This document shows, piece by piece, positions 1 through 9,121 of a DNA stretch of 64,000 nucleotides (within the stretch, counting starts at the first letter, position 1; every line of letters begins with the position of its first letter). The DNA lies in contig JABWBO010000010.1 in NCBI GenBank assembly GCA_013360465.1, forward strand, positions 45,792 to 109,791, read 5' to 3'. Source of the stretch: Anaerolineae bacterium. GTDB lineage: Bacteria; Chloroflexota; Anaerolineae; Aggregatilineales; Phototrophicaceae. The notes beneath the pieces are model-generated. The model ran no database searches, had not been told where the DNA came from, and saw nothing but the letters and a program-made list of their open reading frames with translations. The translations under genes were made by a program, and so were the position numbers.

Positions 1-203
1 ACCGCCAGGACGGGGTCGAAGCCGTTGAGACCGACGGCGGTGGCGGTGTAGGTGAAGCCAGAGCGCATCTGGTTGACGATGACCTCCACGCCGTTGTCGA
101 AGGTCGTCCCATCATTGCAGGTCACTGTCATCGCGAGGACCGGTGCTGCTGCGAGGATACCAATAGTCACTATGAAAAGAACCGACGCTATGCGAGCTTT
201 CAT
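1..203 (-). CDS. Secreted protein of unknown function, N-terminal part only
   Basis: Reading down from an ATG at 203 gives an open frame that leaves the window at position 1, so only the first 67 residues are visible. A perfect AGGAGG ribosome binding site lies 5 to 6 bases upstream of this ATG. The protein starts MKAR, followed by a hydrophobic stretch and a signal-peptidase-like end (AAAPVLA), then a short segment with one Cys. It is therefore probably exported. No family is recognisable from this fragment. It is divergent from the histidine kinase gene, with a 144-base AT-rich region between them. Confidence 0.7.
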   Translation of the reverse strand, partial: MKARIASVLFIVTIGILAAAPVLAMTVTCNDGTTFDNGVEVIVNQMRSGFTYTATAVGLNGFDPVLA

Positions 204-347
204 GGGAACCTCCTGGCGCGTCTGAGTAATCTGTATCTGCTAGTATCGTTGATTTTTTTCAAAACCGCCTAGAATTCGGGAATTTTTTATACTTGTAATG
301 GCAGCTTTCATTCTAGAATATAAGCGACTAGAAACAAGGGATTGAGA

Positions 348-3032
348 ATGCAGCCACCGGATAGGGTTTTGGTGTCGGAGCGCGAAGCATCCGACGAGTT
401 GGAAAGTATCCTGCATTATCTCGGCTTGGATTCTGCCATCCATGCCGAAGACGGACAGAGCGCCGTCGCTTTTGACGTTGTGGCGACCGCAGACCATCTG
501 CGCCGCTCGGTTCGCATCCTGGAGGACATCCGTTACGCGCTGAACGAACACTCCATCGTCGCCATCACCGACCAGCGCGGCGTCATTCAGTGGGTCAACG
601 ACAAGTTCACCCAGATTTCCAAGTATCCTCGCGAAGAACTGCTGGGTCAGGATCACCGGATCATCAATTCGGGGTATCACACCAAAGCGTTCATTCGCCA
701 TATGTGGGTGACAATTGCCAACGGGCGCACCTGGAAAGGTGAGTTCAGGAACCAGGCAAAAGACGGCTCTTTCTACTGGGTTGATACGACCATCGTCCCC
801 ATGCTCAATGCGGACGGAAAACCCTATCAGTACATCGCCATCCGCACTGACATCACCGAAAAGAAGCTGCAAGAGCTGGCGCTGCGCCGGCGCGCTGCCG
901 AAATGGAGACGGTCGCGCAGGTGAGTACGGCGGTGACACAGGTTGTCGATCTTCAGCAGGTACTGCAGATGGTTTGCGATCTCAGCAAAGAACGTTTCGA
1001 GATCTATCACGCGCACATCTACCTGCTGGACGAGGCGGGTGAGAACCTGGTGCTGGCAGCGGGCGCGGGCGAGCCAGGACGTGTCATGCGCGCGCGCGGG
1101 CACAAAATTTCGGCAGCGCACCCGCACAGTATTGTGGCGGGGGCTGCGCGCATCCGGCAGGCGATCATCGTCAATGACGTGACTCAGTCGCCGAGCTTCC
1201 TGCCCAACCCTCTGCTGCCTGAAACGCGCTCAGAGATGGCAGTGCCGATGATGATCGGCGATCAGTTGGTTGGCGTACTCGATGTGCAGTCAAACGTCTT
1301 CGACCGCTTCGATGACCAGGACGCTCAGGTCAAATCGGCGCTGGCGGCGCAGGCGGCGATTGCCGTAGAAAACGCCCGCCGCTTCACCACCATTCAGCGC
1401 AACCTCACCGATCTTCGCGCTGTCACGGACGTAGGCGCGGCGATCACGACGATCCTGGATCAGGAATTGCTGCTGCAGAATGTCGTCGAGCTGGCGAAAG
1501 AACGCTTCGGTTTGTATCACGCGCACATCTACCTGCTGGACGAGGCTGGGGCGACCTTGAGGCTCGCCGCCGGCGCAGGCGAACCGGGGCGCGTCATGCT
1601 GGCGCGCGGTCATGCCATTTCTTATCAGGCGACTTCGCTGGTGGCTTCCTCCGCTCGTGAGCGTCAAGCTGTGGTCGTCAACGACGTGCTGGCGTCGCCG
1701 AGCTTCCTGCCGAACCCGCTGCTGCCGGAAACCCGATCCGAAATGTCGCTGCCGCTCCTGGTCGGCGAACAACTCGTCGGCGTACTCGACGTTCAGGCGA
1801 GCGTCGCTAACCGCTTCGGCGGGGACGACGTGCGCGTAATGTCGTCGCTCGCGGCGCAGATCGCCATCGCCGTCGAAAACTCGCGCGCCTTCGCCCGTGT
1901 CGAAAAGGCGCGTGCTGAGATCGCTCGTGTTTACGATCTGTCGCTCGACCTCATCGGCACCGTCGGTTTTGATGGTTACTTCCGTGACCTCAACCCGGCG
2001 TGGGAACGGCTTTATCTGGTGGAACGTCAGGCAATCCTCCAGAAACCCTTCCTGGACTACGTTCATCCTGACGACGTGAAGGTGACGGAGGATGTGGTAG
2101 CGGGGCTTGCTGAAGGAAAAGCGGTGGTCCGGTTCGTCAATCGCTTCAGCGTCAGCAGTGACAACTATCGCTGGATCGAATGGAACGCGGTGTCCATTGT
2201 CGGCGAGCAGATGATCTACTTCGTCGCGCACGATGTCACCGAACAGCGCCAGATTCAGTTGCAGCGTGAGGAAATGCTGCGCGTGGCGGAAGAACAGGCG
2301 GAGCGCGAGCGCGAGACGGCTGAACGTCTGCGTGAAGTAGATCGACTCAAGTCGCAGTTCCTTGCCAATATGTCGCACGAACTGCGCACCCCGCTCAACT
2401 CGATCATCGGCTATTCCGAGATCCTGCTCGATGGCGACGATGGAGAACTCAACGAGGACGCGAACGAAGATGTGCAGACGATCTATGACAGCGGCAAGCA
2501 TCTGCTCAGCCTGATCAACGAGATTCTCGATCTCGCCAAGATCGAGGCGGGCGAGATCCACCTCACGCCGGAGCTGATCGACCTTGGACGCCTGGTCGGC
2601 GATGTAGTCCAGACCGCCCAGGTGTTGGTGAAGGGGCGGCGCGTCACTTTGTCGCTGAATATCGAAGAGACAGAAATGCAGGCTTCGACGGATCCGGTGC
2701 GTCTGCGCCAGGTGTTGACCAACCTGCTGAGCAACGCCATCAAGTTCACCGAGGACGGCTCCGTGACGGTGACGCTGTCCAGGCAGGGGCGGTACTTGGC
2801 GCGAATCGCCGTTCAGGATACCGGTATCGGCATCAAGCCGGAGGACCAGGAGGCGATCTTTGAGCGCTTCCGTCAAGTGGATGGTTCATCCACCCGCCGC
2901 GCCGGGGGCACCGGGCTGGGACTGTCGATCACGCGCAGCCTGGTCGAACTCCTGGGCGGAGAGATCGGTGTCACCAGTGCGCCTGGCGTGGGTTCAACCT
3001 TCTGGTTCACCCTGCCGCTGCGCCTCAACTGA
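348..3032 (+). CDS. PAS-GAF-GAF-PAS sensor histidine kinase
   Basis: A cytoplasmic sensor kinase of 894 residues with no transmembrane segment. In order: a PAS domain (about 60-175), two GAF domains (about 198-348 and 358-518), a second PAS (about 528-640), a short Glu/Arg-rich coiled coil, a HisKA domain ([10 protein letters not shown], phospho-accepting His near 677) and an HATPase domain with N box (NLLSNAIKF), DTGIGI and GGTGLGLSI. The two GAF domains are near copies and share long identical stretches. The ATG at 348 follows AAGGG at a good distance; a TTG two codons earlier is less likely. It is followed by two receiver-only proteins and a NarL-type regulator, its likely partners. The ligand sensed by the GAF/PAS domains cannot be told from sequence. 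Confidence 0.93.
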   Translation: MQPPDRVLVSEREASDELESILHYLGLDSAIHAEDGQSAVAFDVVATADHLRRSVRILEDIRYALNEHSIVAITDQRGVIQWVNDKFTQISKYPREELLGQDHRIINSGYHTKAFIRHMWVTIANGRTWKGEFRNQAKDGSFYWVDTTIVPMLNADGKPYQYIAIRTDITEKKLQELALRRRAAEMETVAQVSTAVTQVVDLQQVLQMVCDLSKERFEIYHAHIYLLDEAGENLVLAAGAGEPGRVMRARGHKISAAHPHSIVAGAARIRQAIIVNDVTQSPSFLPNPLLPETRSEMAVPMMIGDQLVGVLDVQSNVFDRFDDQDAQVKSALAAQAAIAVENARRFTTIQRNLTDLRAVTDVGAAITTILDQELLLQNVVELAKERFGLYHAHIYLLDEAGATLRLAAGAGEPGRVMLARGHAISYQATSLVASSARERQAVVVNDVLASPSFLPNPLLPETRSEMSLPLLVGEQLVGVLDVQASVANRFGGDDVRVMSSLAAQIAIAVENSRAFARVEKARAEIARVYDLSLDLIGTVGFDGYFRDLNPAWERLYLVERQAILQKPFLDYVHPDDVKVTEDVVAGLAEGKAVVRFVNRFSVSSDNYRWIEWNAVSIVGEQMIYFVAHDVTEQRQIQLQREEMLRVAEEQAERERETAERLREVDRLKSQFLANMSHELRTPLNSIIGYSEILLDGDDGELNEDANEDVQTIYDSGKHLLSLINEILDLAKIEAGEIHLTPELIDLGRLVGDVVQTAQVLVKGRRVTLSLNIEETEMQASTDPVRLRQVLTNLLSNAIKFTEDGSVTVTLSRQGRYLARIAVQDTGIGIKPEDQEAIFERFRQVDGSSTRRAGGTGLGLSITRSLVELLGGEIGVTSAPGVGSTFWFTLPLRLN

Positions 3033-3317
3033 ACGTCATCCGGTTGAATCGTGTCGAGCTGCCGGGGGCAGATTCGGAATGCTCTCGGCGCTTGTTTAAG
3101 CAGGAACAGGAACCTACGTGTATTTTACTCGCTGGGGGAAGGGTATACCCCTCTGACCCGGCTCTGGGAGTACGAGCAGCTTTTCGGTCATGATCACCTT
3201 TATCGTTGCAGACAAAACGTTAATAAGTAGGAAGTGAAAATCACAGGGCTGTACTCAGCAGGAATGGAGTAGCATGTGAAGCACGGGTACAATGGGGATG
3301 GGGTTTACAGGGACGAG
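3033..3317. other. Intergenic region between kinase and receiver genes
   Basis: These 285 bases hold no convincing gene. They contain a 10-bp palindrome GGGTATACCC at 3141-3150 and an AT-rich stretch near 3220-3240 that may carry the promoter of the downstream receiver genes. No clear -35/-10 pair or T-tailed hairpin was found. A GTG at 3276 is in frame with the receiver gene but has no ribosome binding site. Confidence 0.4.
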
Positions 3318-3710
3318 ATGGCTAACAAGGTGGTCTGTATCGAAGACAACCCGCAGAATTCCCGCCTGATCCGCAAGATGCTGGGATCGGCAGGATACCA
3401 TGTTATTGAAGCCGGCGACGGTGCAAGCGGTCATGAGGCGGTTTTACGAGAGCGCCCCGCGCTGATCCTGATGGATGTAAACCTGCCGGACATCGATGGG
3501 CTTGAACTGACGCAGCGCATCAAAGCGAATCCCGAACTTCAGCACATCCCGGTGGTTGCGCTCACGGCGAATGCGATGTACGGTGATCGCGAGCGCTGCC
3601 TCGCCGCCGGATGTAACGACTACCTCCCTAAGCCGGTCACCAAGTCGATGCTGCTTTCGACGGTGGCGTCGCTTCTGGGCGATGCCGCACCGACTGTCGC
3701 CGGCAGCTGA
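3318..3710 (+). CDS. Stand-alone response regulator receiver protein
   Basis: A single CheY/DivK-like receiver domain of 130 residues with no output domain. The acidic pocket (IEDNPQN), phospho-acceptor Asp53 in LILMDVNLPD, the conserved Thr/Ala region (VVALTANAM) and the Lys in LPKPV are all present. The start is set at the ATG at 3318 (MANKVV), which has AGGGA just upstream; an in-frame GTG 42 bases earlier is possible but lacks such a site. Such proteins usually carry phosphoryl groups between a kinase and other partners. Its position directly after the orphan kinase makes that kinase the likely donor. Confidence 0.9.
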   Translation: MANKVVCIEDNPQNSRLIRKMLGSAGYHVIEAGDGASGHEAVLRERPALILMDVNLPDIDGLELTQRIKANPELQHIPVVALTANAMYGDRERCLAAGCNDYLPKPVTKSMLLSTVASLLGDAAPTVAGS

Positions 3711-3740
3711 TGCTGCTGCACAAGAGAGGGGAAGACGATA

Positions 3741-4124
3741 ATGCGCAGGATCGTACTCATCGAAGATGACGCGAACAGCGTCCGAATGGTCACCCGTCTG
3801 CTGGAACGCGCCGGATACAAGGTCCAAAGCGCGTTAGAAGGCGAGACGGGACTCGAACTTGTCGCCGAGACTCAGCCCGATGTCGTCCTGGTGGACCTGG
3901 GACTGCCGGACATCGACGGACAGACTATCATTGCTGTGCTGCGCCAGCGCACCGATCTGGCGCGGACCGCCGTCGTCGCCTTCACTGCCTGGCCTGAAGA
4001 GACCGCGCACGCCATGCTGCAAGCCTACGGATGCGATGGCGTGATCACCAAGCCGATCAATACACGTACCTTTGCGCAGCAGGTTGCCCGGTATATCCAG
4101 GTTCAGGCGAACGCAGAAGGATAG
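3741..4124 (+). CDS. Stand-alone response regulator receiver protein
   Basis: A second receiver-only protein of 127 residues, related to the one just upstream. It shows the acidic pair (IEDDANS), phospho-acceptor Asp52 in VLVDLGLPDIDG, the switch region (VVAFTAW) and the conserved Lys in ITKPI. GAGAGGGG lies about 10 bases before the ATG. The two receivers are 30 bases apart and the next gene begins 3 bases after this stop, so kinase, receivers and the acetyltransferase probably form one transcription unit. No output domain is present, so the target is unknown. Confidence 0.9.
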   Translation: MRRIVLIEDDANSVRMVTRLLERAGYKVQSALEGETGLELVAETQPDVVLVDLGLPDIDGQTIIAVLRQRTDLARTAVVAFTAWPEETAHAMLQAYGCDGVITKPINTRTFAQQVARYIQVQANAEG

Positions 4125-4127
4125 CAA

Positions 4128-4991
4128 TTGTTAGCAGCGGATCAACCCTCGGACCTCGCGGCGCAGTCACAGTTCATCCCCGCGACTGCCTTCGATTTTG
4201 ATCGCCTGGCGAAAATCTATTCCGACGCCCGCACCGACTACATTGTGCCTATGCCGATGAATGGGCGGCGCATGCAGGAGTACGTCCGTTTTTATGATGT
4301 CGCGCTGGACAGTTCTTTTGTCGCCGTCGATTCTTCCAGTACGGCGACCGGGGTAGGCATGTTGGGGCTGCGCAAAGAACGCGCCTGGATCACCCGATTA
4401 GGCATCATGCCTGCCGAGCGACGGAATCGCGTTGCGCAGGAGATGGTCACGCGGCTTCTCGACGCTGCGCGCCAGCGCAGCGCGACATGTGCGCAGTTGG
4501 AAGTCATCGAAGGCAACGAAGCGGCTCACCGCCTCTTCCTGAAGTTCGGTTTTGCCGATCACCGCCGCCTGCTGGTCATTCGTCGCCCGCCCGGTCCGAT
4601 CGCTGCGCCGGTTGCTGGCGGATCGGTGGAATATCTCGACGCCGAGGCGATTGACGCCTGTCTCGCTGCGCGCCGTGATACGCCGTCATGGATCGATGAC
4701 ACGGCTTCGCTGCAAAACGCCGGCGGGCTGCATGGGCTGCGAATCGTCATGCCCGACGGACGCAGCGGGTGGATCGTCTATCGGGCGGCGGCTTTCCAGT
4801 TGTCTCATTTTGCCCTGGACGCTCCCGACCCTGAGGTCGCCGTTCAACTGCTTTCGTCGGTACACAGTCAGCATCCCCAGATGGACACCAAGGTCGAGAA
4901 TCTCGCCGCCGACAGCCCCTTCTGGGCGGCGTTTCAGCAGGTCGGCTATGTCGAAAGCTTCCGCCGGATCGAAATGCTGATGATGCTCTAA
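4128..4991 (+). CDS. GNAT-family N-acetyltransferase
   Basis: A 287-residue protein whose first half is a GNAT fold. The strand with ITRLGIMPAERRNRVAQEMV resembles motif A (acetyl-CoA pyrophosphate binding), and the part with EGNEAAHRLFLKFGF resembles motif B. The second half (about 165-287) looks like another, degenerate GNAT-like half and ends in a motif reminiscent of the acetyltransferase C-terminus. The TTG start at 4128 has AGAAGGA upstream and lies 3 bases after the preceding stop, so co-translation with the receiver gene is likely. The acetyl acceptor is unknown. The context suggests a role tied to the signalling cluster, which is inference only. Confidence 0.8.
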   Translation: MLAADQPSDLAAQSQFIPATAFDFDRLAKIYSDARTDYIVPMPMNGRRMQEYVRFYDVALDSSFVAVDSSSTATGVGMLGLRKERAWITRLGIMPAERRNRVAQEMVTRLLDAARQRSATCAQLEVIEGNEAAHRLFLKFGFADHRRLLVIRRPPGPIAAPVAGGSVEYLDAEAIDACLAARRDTPSWIDDTASLQNAGGLHGLRIVMPDGRSGWIVYRAAAFQLSHFALDAPDPEVAVQLLSSVHSQHPQMDTKVENLAADSPFWAAFQQVGYVESFRRIEMLMML

Positions 4992-5048
4992 CGTTCCCTT
5001 CGGCATAATGGTGTCATAATGCACCACCAACGAGGGTAAACGATTCGC

Positions 5049-5693
5049 ATGAGCGAAATCAGTGAGGTTCGCACCCTGATCGTCGCCGACAGCCCGCTGG
5101 CGCGCGCCGGTATGTCTGCCCTGCTGGATGGCGTGGGGATCGTAGTCGTCGGCGGTATCGGAGATGAGATCGATCTGCTGGATGCGGTCAACATCTATCA
5201 CCCCGATGTGATCGTCTGGGATATGGGTTGGGAGCCGCTGGGCGTCATTGAGCGTATCGCTGATCTGCGGGGCAGACCTCTGGTGCTGGCGCTGACTGCC
5301 GACCGGGGCGCGGCGGTCGAAGCGGCTCCGGCGCTGCTCGGCAGCGGGGCGAAAGGGCTGCTGCTGCAATCGGCGTCGGGCGAAGCTTTGTGCGCGGCGC
5401 TGCACGCCGTCGCCCAGGGCATGGTGGTGATTGACCCCGTCATCGCGGTGGCGCTGCACCCGCACGAAGAGCAGGGGGTCGATGCCGGGTTGGCGGAATC
5501 GCTGACCGCCCGCGAGATGGAGGTGGTTGGCTTGATCGCCGAAGGACTGCCTAACAAGAGCATCGCCCGCAGTCTGGGCATCAGCGAACACACCGTGAAG
5601 TTCCACGTCAACGCCATCCTGACCAAGCTGGGGGCACAGAGCCGTACCGAAGCAGTGGTGCGCGCTACCCGTTTGGGCTTGATCAGTCTTTGA
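5049..5693 (+). CDS. NarL/LuxR-family response regulator
   Basis: A 214-residue regulator with an N-terminal receiver domain and a C-terminal LuxR-type helix-turn-helix. Asp58 (VIVWDMGW) is the likely phospho-acceptor. The acidic pocket has only one Asp (VADS) rather than the usual pair, so the receiver is slightly degenerate. The DNA-binding domain (about 150-210) has the classic LTAREMEVVGLIAEG and NKSIARSLGISEHTVKFH segments. The gene follows the kinase/receiver/GNAT block by 57 bases. That gap contains two CATAATG direct repeats (5004-5010 and 5015-5021) about one helical turn apart. A GAGGG lies rather far (about 13 bases) from the ATG. Confidence 0.9.
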   Translation: MSEISEVRTLIVADSPLARAGMSALLDGVGIVVVGGIGDEIDLLDAVNIYHPDVIVWDMGWEPLGVIERIADLRGRPLVLALTADRGAAVEAAPALLGSGAKGLLLQSASGEALCAALHAVAQGMVVIDPVIAVALHPHEEQGVDAGLAESLTAREMEVVGLIAEGLPNKSIARSLGISEHTVKFHVNAILTKLGAQSRTEAVVRATRLGLISL

Positions 5694-5778
5694 TCCCTAC
5701 CCGTTCGGTCAGGATCACCCCCATCCTCTTAGGCGATTCCTCATGACGCCGTTTCGGGCTACAGTGATAGTGTCAGAC

Positions 5779-5797
5779 GGGGACACAAGCTGTCCCA
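5779..5797 (+). promoter_or_regulatory. Short hairpin just before the protease ribosome binding site
   Basis: GGGACA at 5780-5785 pairs with TGTCCC at 5791-5796 around a 5-base loop. It sits directly before AAAAAGGAG, the ribosome binding site of the protease gene that starts at 5814. It might stabilise the leader or modulate translation; this is inferred from position only. Confidence 0.3.
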
Positions 5798-5813
5798 AAA
5801 AGGAGTCGTCAAG

Positions 5814-6704
5814 ATGAGCATTCTTCAAGATCTATCGAACGACCTGGCGGGGGCAGTACAGACCGCCAGCGCCAGCATCGTTCGCGTTGAAGCGCGGCGG
5901 CGTCTTGCCGCCACCGGCATTGTGTGGTCTGCCGACGGGCTGGTGATCACCTCGAATCACGGCGTCGAACGCGACGAAAGCATCCGCGTCGGTCTCCCGA
6001 ACGGCGAGACGGTCGAGGCTGCCCTCATCGGACGCGATCCGACGACTGACATTGCTGTCCTGCGCACGGCGGTGAGCCTGACCGTGCCGACCTGGGTGGA
6101 AACCAATGCCATGAAGGTGGGACATCTGGTCCTGGCGCTGGGTCGCCCTGAGGCGGATGTGCAGGCGACTCTCGGCGTCGTCAGCGCTGTCGGCGGCGAA
6201 TGGCGCACGATGGCTGGTGGTCGCGTCGATGTTTATCTTCAGACCGATGTCGTGATGTACCCCGGTTTCTCCGGTGGTCCGCTGATCAGCGCGGGGGGCC
6301 AGATGCTCGGCATGAACAGCTCATCGCTGGCGCGCGGCGTCAGCCTGACGATCCCGGCGGCGACCCTCAAGCGGGTGGCGGCGGCGCTGGCGACGCATGG
6401 GCGCGTGCGTCGCGGTTATCTGGGCGTGAGCGCGCAGCCGGTGCGTCTGCCGGCAGGATTGGCGTCGCAGATTGGTCAGGAAACCGGGCTGCTGCTGGCG
6501 GCGGTCGAGCCGGACAGCCCGGCGGAAAAGGGCGGGCTGCTGCTCGGCGATACGCTTTACGCAATGGCGGGGCAGCCGATTCGCCAGATGGATGACCTGA
6601 TGGCAGTGCTGAGCGGCGACCGCGTTGGACAGACGGTCGCGGCGGGCGTGGTGCGCGGCGGTCAGACGGTCGAGGTCCAGGTCGCCATTGGCGAACGGAA
6701 CTGA
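5814..6704 (+). CDS. HtrA-like trypsin-family serine protease with PDZ domain
   Basis: A 296-residue S1C-family protease. The triad is visible: His49 (ITSNHGV), Asp79 (DPTTDIAVL) and Ser153 (PGFSGGPL). The usual GNSGGP is changed to GFSGGP. A PDZ domain follows (about 198-290), with the carboxylate-loop region RGYLGVSA and a typical AVEPDSPAEKGGLLLGD segment. No signal peptide or membrane anchor is present, so unlike classical DegP it appears cytoplasmic unless exported otherwise. AAGGAG lies 9 bases before the ATG. A second protease follows after 4 bases, so the two are almost certainly co-transcribed and may work as a pair. Confidence 0.9.
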   Translation: MSILQDLSNDLAGAVQTASASIVRVEARRRLAATGIVWSADGLVITSNHGVERDESIRVGLPNGETVEAALIGRDPTTDIAVLRTAVSLTVPTWVETNAMKVGHLVLALGRPEADVQATLGVVSAVGGEWRTMAGGRVDVYLQTDVVMYPGFSGGPLISAGGQMLGMNSSSLARGVSLTIPAATLKRVAAALATHGRVRRGYLGVSAQPVRLPAGLASQIGQETGLLLAAVEPDSPAEKGGLLLGDTLYAMAGQPIRQMDDLMAVLSGDRVGQTVAAGVVRGGQTVEVQVAIGERN

Positions 6705-6708
6705 GGCG

Positions 6709-7338
6709 ATGAACGGGGTATTCGCGCAGCTCAACGCAGCCTTAACCGGCACCGTCGAAGGTGTGCTGCGGTCGGTGGTGCAGGTGCGCGATTCGACGCG
6801 CGGCGCAGGCGCGGGGACGATCTGGCACAGCGATGGGCTGATCCTCACCAACGCCCACGTCGCCCAGCGGGGATCGCTGCAAGTGGCGCTGCATGATGGG
6901 CGCGTGCTGCCGGCGACGGTGATCGCCCGCGACGACGAGCGTGACCTCGCCGCCCTGTCCATCGATGCTCGCGACCTGCCGACGATACCGATCGGCAGTT
7001 CCCGGCATCTGCATCCGGGGCAGTGGGTGATGGCGCTCGGTCATCCCTGGGGCGTGACCAACGCCGTCACCGGCGGCATTCTGATCGGCGTGGGCAGCAA
7101 CCTGCCCGAACTTCAGATGCCGCGCCGTGACTGGGTTGTCGCCGACCTGCATCTCCGTCCGGGCAACTCCGGCGGTCCGATGATCGACGTGTCGGGGCGA
7201 TTGATCGGCGTGAACACGCTGATGACTGGTCCCGGCGTCGGGGTCGCCGTCGGGGTCGATGCCGCTAAGGAATTCTTGAGGGAGTCGCTCGGCGCGCGGG
7301 CGGCAGATGCCGTCGTCCACGCCGCCGATTACGTGTAG
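6709..7338 (+). CDS. Trypsin-like serine protease without PDZ domain
   Basis: A 209-residue S1C-type protease made of the catalytic domain only. His50 (LTNAHVAQ), Asp79 (ERDLAAL) and Ser154 in a standard PGNSGGPM motif form the triad. There is no PDZ and no signal peptide. The ATG at 6709 lies 4 bases after the upstream stop with GAGG between. An open frame extends upstream to 6625, but it would overlap the previous gene for 80 bases and is not needed. It shares its overall design with the preceding gene and probably arose by duplication, with later loss or gain of the PDZ domain. Confidence 0.88.
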   Translation: MNGVFAQLNAALTGTVEGVLRSVVQVRDSTRGAGAGTIWHSDGLILTNAHVAQRGSLQVALHDGRVLPATVIARDDERDLAALSIDARDLPTIPIGSSRHLHPGQWVMALGHPWGVTNAVTGGILIGVGSNLPELQMPRRDWVVADLHLRPGNSGGPMIDVSGRLIGVNTLMTGPGVGVAVGVDAAKEFLRESLGARAADAVVHAADYV

Positions 7339-7351
7339 CCGCTTCACATGT

Positions 7352-7378
7352 CGGGGGCAGATCGCCCATCTGTCCCCG
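7352..7378. terminator. Strong hairpin after the protease genes
   Basis: An 11-bp stem (CGGGGGCAGAT with ATCTGTCCCCG, one G-T pair) closes a 5-base loop, 14 bases after the protease stop. There is no T-run, so it may be a processing or stabilising element rather than a classical Rho-independent terminator. It lies between convergent genes. Confidence 0.45.
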
Positions 7379-7393
7379 TCCAGAACGATAACC

Positions 7394-7431
7394 CACACAG
7401 GGGTGGCGCTGCCGGCGCTGCCCCTGTTGTG
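7394..7431. terminator. Second hairpin between convergent genes
   Basis: CAGGGG at 7398-7403 pairs with CCCCTG at 7421-7426, extended by CACA/TGTG with a bulge and by a GC-rich inner part. It lies 14 bases before the stop of the minus-strand aldo/keto reductase gene and may end transcription from one or both directions. The T-run is poor. Confidence 0.35.
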
Positions 7432-7444
7432 TTATTCGACCATC

Positions 7445-8416
7445 TCAGCCGACCGGCGACCGATCATGCTCCAGGTTGAGCCATGTCAGCGTCTCCGGCG
7501 GCAGGGCGATCTCCGCCGCCGCGAGGTTCGCCCGGAATTCCTCTGGCGTGCCGCATCCGACCAGCGCGAAGACGTTCAGCGGCAGGCTCATGACGTATGC
7601 CATCGCCACCTGGGTGACGCTCAAGCCTATCTGATCCGCCAGCGCCCGCGCCCGTGCCAGGCGGGCGAAGTTATCTGGCGTGCAGTAGCACTGAACGGCG
7701 AGCTTGTCCAGGTAGCTGTCGAAGGCGTCGAGGTTGTCCGGCGTGAAGCGACCGGAGAAGAAGCCACCCGCCAGGCTTGACCAGGCGAACAGCGGCATCT
7801 GATTCTCGCCATAATAGCGGCGGGCGTCGTCATCAACGCTGATGCTGATGCAGTCCGCCCAGGGCGGCTCTGCCTGCCGCGCCAGGCTGAGGTTCGGGCT
7901 GCTGGCGACGAACGGCGTCAGGCGGTGTTCCGCCGCGTAGGCGTTCGCCTCCTGAATGCGCGTATGGCTCCAGTTGGAGCCGCCGAAGGCGCGGATGCGC
8001 CCGGCGCGCAGATGCTCATTCAGCACCTCGACGATGGGACCGACCGGGACGGAGGGATCATCGCGATGAAGCAGATAGAGGTCGATATAGTCGAACTGGA
8101 AGCGCGCCAGCGAATCGTGGATGTCGGCGGTGATGTCGAAGGGGGTGACGCGCTTGCGGTCCTCGCTGTGGTGCGCGCCTTTGCCGATGATCACCACTTC
8201 TTCGCGGATTCCCCGCTCGCGCACCCACTTCCCGACGAGGCGCTCGTTCTTGCCGTTACCATAGACGTGCGCCGTGTCGAATGTCGTGCAGCCCTGCTCG
8301 AAAATGCCGTCAAACAGATCGAAACCGGGGCTGCCATCCGGCGCGCCGACCATGAGTGTGCCCTGAACCAACCGCGAGATCGGTTTGTCTATGCCGGGGA
8401 TGTGTGCGTACTGCAT
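7445..8416 (-). CDS. Aldo/keto reductase
   Basis: A 323-residue NAD(P)H-dependent oxidoreductase with an (alpha/beta)8 barrel. The four catalytic residues are visible: Asp47 and Tyr52 (TFDTAHVYG), Lys79 (IIGKGAHH) and His117 (LYLLHRDD). The NADP-binding end shows VALVGCGTPEEF near the C-terminus. The length is normal for the family. A purine-rich segment (AAAGGCGG) precedes the ATG. It stands alone on the minus strand, convergent with the protease pair. The substrate cannot be assigned; many such enzymes reduce sugar-derived or xenobiotic aldehydes. Confidence 0.9.
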   Translation of the reverse strand: MQYAHIPGIDKPISRLVQGTLMVGAPDGSPGFDLFDGIFEQGCTTFDTAHVYGNGKNERLVGKWVRERGIREEVVIIGKGAHHSEDRKRVTPFDITADIHDSLARFQFDYIDLYLLHRDDPSVPVGPIVEVLNEHLRAGRIRAFGGSNWSHTRIQEANAYAAEHRLTPFVASSPNLSLARQAEPPWADCISISVDDDARRYYGENQMPLFAWSSLAGGFFSGRFTPDNLDAFDSYLDKLAVQCYCTPDNFARLARARALADQIGLSVTQVAMAYVMSLPLNVFALVGCGTPEEFRANLAAAEIALPPETLTWLNLEHDRSPVG

Positions 8417-8558
8417 GGTGCCGCCTTTGTCAGGGGATAATCTGCGGATGATGACTCAATCCATGCGGCTTGTCCACAAGCCGATGACGGCTGACGGTTT
8501 CGATTTGCAGTCAGGCTCGCGGCGCAGAATCGACGCGCAGGTAGATGAGGGGAGCTGC

Positions 8559-9073
8559 TCAGATGTCTGCTTCCGTGGCGCTATCACCATTACCTTCATC
8601 ACCAGGTAGAATTGACGCGAGTTCCCCTTCAACATCCAGTCCGAACCGGGTCGCGATTATTGCAATGTGAATTCCAAATACACCCCTCATTTGTCCCAAG
8701 GCGTCGTTAAAAAGCCAGCTCGCCCAATGATTACGTTGTCCACCGTACGCGATAATATCTGGGCTTTCTTGCCTCCGATCCGGTTCAAGAACTTTCGGCA
8801 TGCTATGCGCATTGCTCGAAGGTTCTCCTCCAGTTCGGGTCCCGTGTCGGGACTCAATAGCATATCAGTTATGAATCCCCTGACTGCAACAACAGACTCT
8901 ATGCAGTGACTGGGTATTTCCATCTGTTCAGGAGCATACAACACTCTTCTATCTTCCAGATAGATTATCACCCTTCGTGCCAATGCGTGTTGAGATTCTG
9001 GCGGAGTCCAGGACATACCAAAAATGGGCGTGCTGAATCCGGTGAGACGTGATTTGATTTCATCGAATTGCAT
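8559..9073 (-). pseudogene. DUF6650-like protein gene, interrupted by a frameshift
   Basis: Two overlapping minus-strand frames together give one protein of about 171 residues. The first runs from an ATG at 9073 (MQFDEIKSRLTGFS) to the region of 8770. It would otherwise end in an unrelated tail at 8687. The second continues with NHWASWLFNDALGQMRG, then a VFGIHIAIIATRFG segment, and ends at 8559. The switch is best placed at the AAGAAAG stretch (8764-8770), where one missing A restores the frame. From memory, the joined product resembles the DUF6650 family (N-terminal SRLTG-PIFG-W-PPE and an RRVI-FLEDRRVL segment). No function is known. It may be a pseudogene, a sequencing error, or less likely recoding. 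Earlier in-frame starts (TTG at 9106) are possible. Confidence 0.65.
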
Positions 9074-9121
9074 GGTGTCAGCTAACCTTCCATGTTGGTT
9101 CATCAAGCAAACTAGCCAGCG

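Noticed and set aside
1290..2876. A 528-codon minus-strand frame opposite the histidine kinase
   Set aside because: Shadow of the kinase gene in a GC-rich genome; low-complexity Arg/Asp/His composition and no recognisable family.
3141..3150. GGGTATACCC palindrome as an operator
   Set aside because: Only 10 bp and in an intergenic stretch with no adjacent promoter element; such short palindromes are expected by chance.
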